Positions 12,601-24,600 of a stretch of 51,833 nt of DNA are shown here, in pieces (the stretch's first letter is position 1; each line of letters opens with the position of its first letter). A program made the translations under genes and the position numbers. Origin of the DNA: Phoronis australis (taxonomy: Eukaryota; Phoronida; Phoronidae). The stretch lies in the NCBI GenBank assembly GCA_002633005.1, contig NMRA01000012.1, forward strand, positions 250,001 through 301,833. Direction: 5' to 3'. A model generated the notes under the pieces. The model searched no databases, had not been told where the DNA came from, and saw only the letters and a list, made by a program, of their open reading frames with translations.

Positions 12601-15600
12601 CATGCAGGTACGGCGCTATAATTGTTCTTCACGACCGCCATTGAAAGGCTCTAGAGCGCAAAGCAAGTTCAAGAAAACAACAACGGTTTTAAAACTTGAC
12701 ATGTTTCGGTGTCATTTATTAAACACCATCCTCAGAAGTCATAATACAGTGGCCACCTGTTACTCCCTGTAACCGACTGTATCTGTGCTTCATTACTTGT
12801 TGCTGGGCCTAGCTAAGTGGCCACTGTATTATGACTTCTGAGGATGGTGTTTAATAAATGACACCGAAACATGTCAAGTTGTTTTCTTGAAAATATGCTG
12901 TTACTTGCTATCATGGAGAGCAAAGCAAGTTGCCGACGTGAAAGTTGAATCAGTGCTCTCTAACTGAAACGTGCATTTGAGTAGCTAAGTTTGCGATGTG
13001 AAAACGGAGAAAATACCCGTTGAATAAGTTTCCGCGATTTTCCTAGGTCTGACCTGCTACTGGCTGTCATCAAAGTCGTTAAAGATCCAAACTAACTTGG
13101 AGTGCAAATTCCCTCCACTTTTTGTTCGCAGCCCTAATTTTGCAACTTAACTCGACGTTTGAAAAACATCTGTCGAAAATGATCCCTGAAACTATGCCCT
13201 AAACAAATGACGTATATGGGTGTGCGGGAACAATTCAGTGCAAATTTCATAACAAAAGTGTGGTACTTATGCTGTTTACACACTCAACAATTAGTTTTCC
13301 ATGAAATGAATAGCCTCGAAATAATTCCCGAATCCGTGCAGGTTTCCATGGGGTAATTCGATTTTGCTCCTCAATTCCTTCCAAATACAGGAAAAATAGG
13401 TCAGTCACAAAACGACACGGATGTCACTAGTGTTAACTTTCTTTCGGAGGTATAAAACAAAGCCGGGAATTGGTTTTTACATATTGAGAAAAGATCTTTT
13501 TTGAAAACTGAATTTATTGTGTAAAATGAGTGACACACTATTTAGGCTGCGTGTCAATTTCAAACCAAGTGCGGACGTTTGTAGTGCGCTATGATGGGCG
13601 CTAGCCTGAACTGTGGGCGCTTAAATGGAATTTTCAAAAGTTGAGGGGGAACGCATAGTAGATCAGTGAGCGCTTATTATGAAACACTTCAAAGGTAGGG
13701 AGTAGGCTTGTGCGAGTGTTTGCGGTAATAAGATATTAAAAGGCTGCAATGGTAAGAAACGTTATAATAATACAATTTTACGAGGAAAACCCCATCTAGT
13801 AAGGGTGACTTCTGGCTATCGTTATCACCTACACTGTACCCTTTTTAGCCACTCGGAATAATTTTGTTTTTAATTGCCCGCCTCAGCCGTAACAAGTTAT
13901 TTCTATTGGAGTTTGAACATTTTACGGCGACGGTGGTCCAGGGAACGAAAACTTGCCGGGAGGGGAGGGGGGTGTATGAAGAGAAGAATAAAAAGTTCGC
14001 TAAACACAATTTCGCATCTAGTACCCGTTTATAGTTGCAACAGCTGGTTACAGGCATAGAATATAGGGTTTAGAGAATATCGACCTTGGGAAACATTGGA
14101 ACAAGAAAATATCAGTTCTGGGTTATATTGGTCACGGGGAATATCATAAAGCATTGGATCTTTTATAACCACCGGGAATCTATGAGTTCATTTTCAAATA
14201 AACCACTGGCACTCGGGTGCTTAACAGAGCCAAGCCGGTATACTCATTCATTTAGGACCATCTCTGTTCTCTTTTGATGCGCAGCTTTGAAGTGGTGCGC
14301 ACGCGTGAGTCCACACACTTGAATCGCTGGAGTAGGGCCTACACTTTATGTTGGCAACAATGTGTGAAAGACAAATCATTAATATATCTCGCGCACGTAG
14401 CCCCAGAAACAAGTAAACGGATTTGAGAATTTCTTGGCAACTGAAAGCAAACACCTGGCCGTCGTTTGGCAATTAATAGGGTTGTCATTTTTACTTTGGC
14501 TGTCCTATGCAATAAAAACGAGAAGTACATCTCTAAGTCACGATTGTCTGCCAGGACCCCTTGCGCGCTAACAACGGGACCGACCAGTGCCGCAGTGCGA
14601 TATCAGGGATATTGTGGTGGATATTTGGTACATGTAATAAGAACATCTTACGCGAAACAATAAACACGTTTGTCCACCACAAAGTTTTGTAAGTTGATCG
14701 CTTAAGATTTCGTAGAACTACCGTTGTTTCGTGACGTTTTATCACGTGTTATGCAGTGGCCCGAAACTTTCTTCAGCGAATCCCGAAATTTGCAAAAGTG
14801 GCCGAAAATGTCAGTCAATGGAACGTGTCAAAGATCAATTCAGCATATCCCATGTTCATGCGACTTGCTTACAAGTCATTGAGAGAGCTGTTCTCCGTTA
14901 GTTTTTGTTTGAATGGTCGGATTATGAAGAGTTGCTTTATATTTGCAAGGTATCTGCAGGGAAGTGTAATAACTCAGCTCACATACGTTGGAAATTCCAT
15001 GTCGCATTTTGCGACTTGATACAAGCTGACAAAAATCTCAGCTAGCATTTCCAAATTTCAGGTCGCAAATGCGATCTGCAGCTCGTTATGTCGAGCCCTG
15101 AAGTGCAAAATATATGCAATCACTCGTATCTTCCAATAGACGTTTTCGCCTGTGTCAAGCACTGCCATGTATGTTAAATGATTTTGCATTTTTATTAGCT
15201 CCCAAACTAATTATTCCCTCATAATTAAGACGAGGCATAATCCTGTTGTAAGCAAATAACAAACCGATGCAAATATAATAAAAATGTAGAAAAATATTTC
15301 GTTATCAGCAGATGGTAGACAGGAAATTTGTAACAACACATAATTATTATGTCAGATTACAGAAATGGATATGTACAAATCAACCATATGTACATGTGTA
15401 TATGGCCGCTTACAATTGCATTTAGAGTCATTTGATTTTATCCGACAGTTATCTAGGCATGAGACGATGACATTTTACCAGACCCCGGGAGACGTCGAGA
15501 ATTTGATGACTTTGAACGAACTCTCAGACTGTCAGGAAATGTTTTAATGTCATCTAACAGAGTTAAGTCTCTGCCAGACATGTATGTGATAAACACTGAT

Positions 15601-18600
15601 TAGTGTTCGGTCAGGCAAAATATGCAACAGAAAGGAAAAACTTCAAACAATTAGTAATTGGCATTTGAATGTGTAATTCTGTGTTAGTATTACATAATAA
15701 GAGTAACTATTCTTAATCAATTAAGTATTTACAACAATTAGATGGTAAATTCATACAGTAAAATCTAATGAATTTTGGATAATAATAATTGCCAAAATTA
15801 ATTCACAGGATTTTAACAATGTTATGAATGTCCAGAATTTTTCAAAACATTGTCGGATTGTGGCTTCGTTATAGAACTTCTACATGATGAAGTCCGCCAT
15901 ATTGTGTCCTCAATTGGTGACATTTGACCGTACTGGCTGACAAAGCATATGCAAGGCAACATGAGTACTTATAAGAGCACAATGGATGAAAAGGTAAATA
16001 CGAAAAATTCTCATCTGCTTTTAGCAAATGTTCCAGTGGGGTACAATAACAAACCATCTATAAAACAATAGCAAATGTTCCAGTGAGGTACAATAACAAA
16101 CCATCAATAAAACAATAGCAAATGTGGTGTCAGCTGGTTTTGAACCCCTCGAATCCAACACACAAATATTAAAAAACACCGTGTGTATAAAAAGATATGT
16201 TTCAAGATGACAGGGACAACACCTGATATTGTAACAGTTCATAAACATGATATACCGAGTTGACCTCGATCATTAACTAATCGCTAGTCAATCCAAAAAC
16301 ATGTGGGTACCTGCGAACCAAATCAATTACTGACCCTGATTCTTCACAGCACACAGCATGCTGAACAAACAGAAATGAAATTTAATTCTGACAAATTTTC
16401 GACTAAAATAAAGGTTATCGTAATTCTTCACGTTGCATAAAAATAATTGCCAAATTTCAAATTTTTTATTTTGACAAAGATCGATTACTTTACTGCATAT
16501 AATAGAAACTTTATAAAATGTTGTTTTATGAAATTTACACAGTACAAACCAAGCTAATAACAGCCTAGAATTTTTTGAGTTTTACAAAATAAAATTGTTC
16601 TCATCTGAACCATTATGAGATAACTAGGAGACAAATTAAAGTCAGAAATTTTCAGCTTAGCTAGGTTTGTTGTGCGCATAGGTCATATAAACATAAAGGT
16701 TTATCAATAATTTCCTTCAGGGTAGACAATCTCTGAAGAACACACACAAGAAAATTTTGGCATTTACTTTTGTGCGAATTACACTAAAATCCTTAGTTCT
16801 CACCTTAAGCCAATTGTGTGATCTCTTTGCAATCTCATAGGTGGCGTCCCTGTCCAATGTCTTCACCATAAGACCTTCACAATTACCTGACATAAAAACA
16901 AATCACAGTTCACTGACCCAGAAAACAAAAGTTGGTTCTGGTCTGTTTTTTCTTAATTGACTATGTAGCGCAGCTGTATTTTTACATTTAGTTGCTCATT
17001 CTTTCAAAACAGAAATGATGCAGGATTTTTTTTTATTTGTCGATCCGCATATCATGTTACTTCAAACCTTGCTGGCGTGCCATTGAGCAGCTTTTCAAAA
17101 ATATGAGACCTTGGCTGAAATTGATAATGGCAATTCTCTTTTTTCGTCGGTAAGCACAGGTCTTAAAATGAGTCAGCTATGTTTTTTGACCTCATGATAT
17201 ACATGTGTATTCGAGCAAGCAGCACCACTTGAAGCAACATGAGAGAGAGAGAGAGGATCCTAACCTCAGGTGCATGTGAAAAGTCAACAATCTCTGAATA
17301 AACAAGGATCAAATACACACACACTTCAGAACTCATTGGACTTTTGCTGTATAGTTCTACTTATATGGTTCCTAATTAATCAATGTTCTCCACGACCTGT
17401 TTTGACTTGACGCAGTAACGAGTTTGGATTTTGCTGCGTTGAGTTTGGGGAAAGCGTGTCAAGTTTAAAAATTGTCACGCTAGGTTTAAAACCTTGGCAG
17501 GCTTTTCAGCCCTCAGCATCTAATCAGGGCCTGATTTTACCAACAGTAAACATAGCTCACTTTACTAAGAGGCAGTTAACAGTAACATATTCGCCGAAAT
17601 ATGGCGCCCACGGCGCTTCGTAAAATTCGTTTCGGGGAGAGGCGCTTATTGTAACCCAAGGCGGTTAAAACCCGGCGTGCTTTCAGTAATGCTAGGACCT
17701 ACGCTAGGACCTAGCTAAAATCTAGACAAAGTCACATGTTCTCATTTATATTACACGGCAATATCTCACGTAATCTCGCAAAGTCTTGCTTTTTAGCGAG
17801 GCCTAGCATTACTGAATGGGAGGCTGGTCTCCGAAACGGGTGAAATCGGAAGCTAGGATTCATTAAAATGCACGCTGTGTGATGTATCTGTAGCCTATGA
17901 CAGACTTTCTACAAAACTGCGGCGCATTGCTATCAAACTTTGTTGTTAAATTACGATCATTTTATAGAAAATTGTGCTGAAATACCAGGTCGAAAACTCG
18001 CCGATGCGCCACTCCCTCGCGATCGTTGACGGGGCAGCTTGAATAAAAATATAGTTTCGACTCAACAAATTACCTGAAATCCTCACTTAAGTTTTCCAAA
18101 TAGCGTCCCTAAGATTTTAAGTTCCTGTGGAGTCGGTATTAAGAACAAATTTGCGCAAGATCGTACCCAGCAACATAAGAAAAATCTCTGGACGAACACA
18201 CGTCGTAGTCACGTGACCTTTTTTTGAAGATCGTCTGCGTGTGTGAGTGAGCTAGCGCGTGCGTGTCATCAGCTTTCAGTTGCCAGAGTAAACGCAATGT
18301 AACAATTTAGGTGTACATTGTAACTAAAGAAAAAAACACAAGCAGTATCACGAGAACACGTTTTATTTAGCACATGCTGATCACATCTACTATTAAAACG
18401 TGCGAAGGCCAAATGTCATAGAGAGGCCGAGTGACTGGATGTGTGACAGTCTGAGTTATTTTTCAGGAGATTCTGGGGCAGAGGTGCCCACTAGCAATGG
18501 GGCATTTTATCAGGTATTTTACTTTAAAAACACGAATTATGAACACATTAAAAAGTGATTAATAAAGCAATCTCTCTTAAAAATAACGCAACAGTTTTAC

Positions 18601-21600
18601 AGCATTAGAAACTTTCTGAAATTAGTGCCAATATTTATTTCTTGCCGTAATGTCACCAAACAGAGCCACTAAAACATTTGGTATCTCTCCTAATTGTTAT
18701 ACTTTAGGCAAACATTAAAATGAAAATGATTGTCACATGGTATTTACTTGTGCATCGTATTGACATTGTGAAATGATTTAAGCCACACGATTTTAATACC
18801 CATGAGCAAAACTAGTCTAATATCGTCAAAGAACGAATCGATCATTCAAAAGCTAAGCTTGGAGGACAAAGTTGCATGACCATGTTATTGTAAACAGCAT
18901 TCTATGTATGTGATATGTGACCATGTTACTGTTATCTGACTGTATTATACGTGACATGAGTCGCAGTTCTAGACTACTTTTTTCAACTTAATACATACTA
19001 TTTATGGATACAAGAATGACTAATGTGTAGTTACTGAAGCTTCCAAAACGATGGATTTCAAAGAGTTAACTGCAGGATAAGAAATTAAATGCTCAGTTAT
19101 TAAATGATAGTATACAAAGTTTAGACTTACATTGACTGCTCTAGAAAGTTGCATAGTCTACACAACAAGCTCATTTCCTCAAGTATACACAGCACGACTT
19201 GACGCTTAGCACAACCTCACTTTCCTCAAGTATATTGGGCCCGGCTCGACCCTTAGCATAACATCAACTCGCCAAATGTGAACTGGCATCAAATGGGAAG
19301 CGAGCTCACCAAAACAAGGAAATTCCTGGTGGCCACAAAAGATGCACAGTTGGAAAGAGTTGAAAATGAAGATACGACACAACTGGATTGAAGAACCGGC
19401 AAATTGTTTTGCACATCAGTTAGAATACCCAAAATTGCTTGGAGTCTTTTACTACTTTTAGCACAACAGAAAATTAGGATGTGTGCGTGGTGACTTCATG
19501 GTGACTTGGGATGTTTACCAGCTTGCCAAACAAAACATGAGGTTGAACTGGCGAACTGCAGGTCATCAAATTGAGCCATGGTCAGTACTGAAAAGCCCTA
19601 AATTAATCATACCTTTGATAGACTCATCCAAAAACTCTGCAATCATCTCAGTGTTTGACGAAATCATGGACTTGGCGAATACAAACTCCCCTTCGACTTC
19701 ATTGAACGATGAATGGAGCAGCTCTCGCCTCTTGCGGAATGGCTCCCTGACCAACGACTGACCATTCAGGTATAACAAATCAAAGGCGTAGACACACACC
19801 TGTACCTTGATGTCAGCTATTGACGCATCCTAGGGAAAATTAAACATAACAACAGCTCTACTACTAACAGAATTACTATATGCACTCGGGTATAAGTTCA
19901 TAAATGGGGAGCTTTAAAAATGGGTGTGGGGGGTGACCCCAGGACGAGCTTAAGTGGAAACAGATCCAAGCAATAAAAAATCTACTCTACACAGTTTCAT
20001 GCTATGCAATTCTATACTATGAGGATATAGTTATCTTAAAAGATGATCAAACTTTGAAGCTGAATTTTTACATGTTCAAAAGTAAGAAAGTATAATTAAT
20101 AACTAATAATGCCAGCCCAGAAACTCCCAGGACCATTCCATCTGGTAGTCTGCAGTATAAGAATATAAAGAGCTTTTCTACCATCCCCTCACACAATGAA
20201 CACATAAGTATTCATACCACTGTTCATCCATTTTCGGTAATCATGCTACATGGAATTTAGAGGCGCAGCCATACAATTGTTACCACACCCTACATTTGCA
20301 TCCTATCAAAAGCTCGTTGGGGGAACCGGGGGAGTTTCACAGCCAAGATGCACTTTACTGCAGTATCACAGATGTCGTTCAACCTCAAACAGCCGTCAAG
20401 CAGCAAGTCCTTTCAATTGGCTTTTAATGTATGTTGAAAATATGTTTTGATCGAGAAAATGATAAAAACAAGAATCTTGTCTCAAGAGCAACCTTACCTT
20501 CCTCTTCCTGGTACTCAACACTTGAAAGGGTTGTATCTGTTTGTTCTCCACGTCCCAGGCAACAGCTTCCGTGTCAATCACGCACGACTTCACCGTATCT
20601 TTCACAACGTTCGGCATTCTGGCAATGATGTCTGGATATTTGGATGTGTTATCCTCAGAGTTGCGACTATAAATATGGATTTTTCCATTCTCGAGGATAT
20701 GAATCTGTTGAAAAAAATTGTTTGTACGTGTACATATTTTACCCACAAAATTATAAAATCAAGACTGACAAAACTTTCTAAGTGTCTACCACGAGCGCAG
20801 ACAGAGTAATAAGATAAAATCCTTGTTCAGTGCCTAGCAACAAAATTCTTCCAAGTTACATCCACCACAATTTTTGAAAACCTTTAAATCTTCTAACAGA
20901 AATTCCGCAAGTTGGTACAAAATTACGCGATGCACTGACAACAGTTCGTAGATTGATTCTGCGGCAAGTTTCTTTGATTCAAACATAACTTGTTCTAAAA
21001 TAAAGTTAATAACTGTTTACATTGGTCTAAAACTGATACAAAATGCAAGTTCAATGTTCCAACACCATGCTTTCATAGTAACACTGTATCACACATATTT
21101 CTTCATAAGACAGAAAGAAACTGACTTCCTGAACAAACTTACCTGAGCTCGTTCACCATCATACTTCCACTCACAGGTGAAGTCCGTGTTGTCAAACCTC
21201 GTTAGCACCTCAGAGACACCTTTAGTTGGGTGAGCCAGCATAGGCTTCAGTGGAATTCCTAAAGCACAAGATGCACAATGTGATATTCATAGGTTATATG
21301 AATGTAGACAGTAAAATATTTGCGCTATAGCAAAAAACCTAACCATAAGCCAACTAAACCTATGCAACGTCCGATTTTCTGGAACATGACCTGCTAAAAA
21401 CCCGCCAAAACACCAACTTTTGATTCGGGATACTTACACTTAAAAACTAATCTCAACTCCTATAAGAAGCACCTAATTCTGTAATTGGGAACAACTGATA
21501 CTTTGTTAAGGCCCGAGACCATGCTCGGCACAAACAACCAGACAGTCAAGTTAAACCGACTTGCTCAACTTGGTCTCAACCAACAACGATATGCTCACTC

Positions 21601-24600
21601 TTCGCAACCAGAGATCACTTTGAATCTGCATAAGTAACAAATTGAGGTCAGTTTCAAAATGCTTAGTGAACTAAATCATTTTAAGTTGCTGCAAACCATG
21701 TCCTGGGATTACCGTGTCCCGGGGTTACCATGTCCCGGGGTTACCGTGTCCCGGGGTTACCGTGTCCCGGGGTTACCGTGTCCCGGGGTTACCGTGTCCC
21801 GGGGTTACCGTGCAACGGCATCAAAAACATCCGGTTTCTCAATAGACATATTTGCTCTTTCAAAGCAATGTCAGTGTGTTCCTATCGTTTGTTTGAACTG
21901 ATGTTGGCTACAACAGAACGACTGGAATTCACGATATCCATCTAGTCTTAGCACCTGAAGCTAACACAACGTGACAAGTAACTTGAAGGACCAGGCTATG
22001 AAGAATTAATAGCCTATAAGTTCTCCTCCACCCCAGAAATTGTTCCTAGTCTTAGTAAAGAATCAAGCAAGAGTGCAAGTGAAACAACAAGTCACTTAAT
22101 TAGNTCAAAAACATCCGGTTTCTCAATAGACATATTTGCTCTTTCAAAGCAATGTCAGTGTGTTCCTATCGTTTGTTTGAATTGATGTTGGCTACAACAG
22201 AACGACTGGAATTCACGATATCCATCTAGTCTTAGCACCTGAAGCTAACACAACGTGACAAGTAACTTGAAGGACCAGGCTATGAAGAATTAATAGCCTA
22301 TAAGTTCTCCTCCACCCCAGAAATTGTTCCTAGTCTTAGTAAAGAATCAAGCAAGAGTGCAAGTGAAACAACAAGTCACTTAATTAGAAAGTAGAATTTT
22401 GACAGAAGTCATGGGTGTCTCAACCCTTTAGTTATTTTTAACATAGGGTGTGTTTGGAACAGCCTTTGAGTAACTATTTACCTGGTGTTAACTTGCAGTG
22501 CTTGGGCAACTCTTCTAAACCTTCCGTTAGGAGTACTGGTATGATCATGTCATAGTTTGGACATTCACTGAAAGAAAACGACAGAGTTCACAAACAATGC
22601 ATACAGACTATAAGCAGCAAAAGCACTGCAAATGTTAGCGAGGGAAAGCGATAGACTATCATAGGTTTTTGGAGCATGCGATAATGATATGTACAACGCT
22701 TCTTCTGCCACACAACAGATCACCGTTATTAGAATGGCAAATCCTCCGAGTCTGATCATCTATAGCCAGAAGTACACAATTCTCAGTTGCAGAGCCAACT
22801 AAAGGCTGATGAGTTAGATGTAGCAACTCTTCACCAATGTCTCTGTAGGTAAAAAAATGTTCCACCATCTTCATTAAACCCACCCTTACCAGTATGTCGT
22901 CTTGATGGTCAGAGCTCCCTTATTAATGGCGGCCTTAAAAGATTCGGAAGACATTTCTTTGGAGGCATTCAATGTTTTTGGAGGATACTCTGAAATTTTT
23001 AAAGTATAACTTGCAATCCATGAAGGGCCATGTAACATACCGATACTTAAAAAAATAAACAATAAATTACAGAACCTTTGCTTTCAGGCAGTGAGTGGCG
23101 AAAAGGGCAAAACTGGGGCAATTTAATCACAATGTATTAACTGGGGTATTGTGTTCTCGCTGTTAAAGAAATTATCTGATGTTATAAGGCATGGCTTGAG
23201 GCTGTTAATTGAATTACTTAAATCCACGATCACTATCCTGATGATGGTTCATACAGACAGGATAAAACGTTTATGTAATGCAACACTTCTGCCACGTGGG
23301 GACGCACATTATGTCAGACATAAATGCTAGTATTTTAATATTATCATGGCTTTATTCATTTTCCACCAAGAATCATTCATTGCCTCTGTAATCAAAACAG
23401 AAACAGATTCTCTAAATCTAAGTACAAAACACTGTATTCACCGGAACAACAATTATCAACAGCAAAGATTCATCTGTAATATTTAACACATATATCAAGA
23501 GGTCCATTTTAGTGAAATATCAATAGATTGTCAAGTAAATTGATACCGTGAACAGGAGGGGTGTACACAACCGCGTGCCCCAAGGCTGTAAGTACCGACT
23601 GCTCTGCCAGACCAATGCGCAGCTTTCCCCCTAGTGAGCGGATAAGATATCGTGCCTCTGAGTGACGACATGCTACAAACAAGCCCTTGATGATGTTCAC
23701 CTTTTTGGCCATCACCTGCAATGCATGACAACATTATGAGCTCATGGTAAATCTACGTTTGTGTTCAGGTCATGAACTAGAGGAACTACAAGAGGACAGG
23801 TATTCACAATTGCTGAGACCAATATACTTCAGAAAGTCCAACACAGCTGTTTAATTTTTTATCTAATAACTACTGAGCAAATAACCATTTGTGTTCAACA
23901 CAATCCATTACCAACAATTGATGGTTGATAATTTATAATGTTTAAAGAAAGTACATGCCAAAAATAGATGTTACAGATCTACTCAAATAAAGTGTTCTGA
24001 CCACGTGGAAATAGAGGCTCTGAGCGCCACCTAGCCATAATAGCAGAGAAATCTTCTTCACAGCAGGTGGCACAGGGGAATATGTTTCACTTCGTGAAAA
24101 GACCCTTTTACAGTGTATACGATTTGACGCAACAAGCAAATGTGAAATTGTCTCCTTGCCCTTTTGATGTAACAGGCATCCAGTCTCACGTGATCAGTCG
24201 GGCACATTGCTACTTGAAAGTCTATTTTGACAAAAAAATAACGGCATGAAAAAGAAAGCTATGGTAATACACAGAAAACAGCAATTTCTGCATCCCAAAA
24301 TCATTGCTCTTCATTTGCGAAGGTAGAGAAACACCTTGCATCATTGACCTATTTTTCAGAATGTAGGGCCAATAACACACTTATGACCTGAGTTGAAAAA
24401 GAAAAGAACATTTAATCGCGCCTCAATCAGTTTTTCAAATGTTTAGTGTCTTAATGCAAAGCAGTCTTTGTTTGCATTAGAATTACAAATGACAAACTAA
24501 TTTTCACGTAAAATAGGAAGTTGCATCATAACGCTTAATCGTCGTGAGAGACCGTCCGGAGTTGGTATATGGTGCAACTCGGGACGGTCTGGGGTCTACA

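Larger units (their letters stand above)
9166..16803. other. LIG1 intron, 7.6 kb
   Basis: Separates the two halves of motif V. It holds the 27 bp repeat, a tRNA-like relic (10.03 kb), the hAT-like element with its palindrome, and the 47 bp duplication. The stretch 13550-13690 has GGGCGCTTAAAT-type motifs like those of the 29.2-31.6 kb element. The remainder looks like unremarkable intron sequence. Confidence 0.7.

Noticed and set aside
20447-20809. 120-codon plus-strand frame overlapping a LIG1 exon
   Set aside because: Antisense shadow of exon 20498-20704, whose minus-strand translation is clearly ligase.
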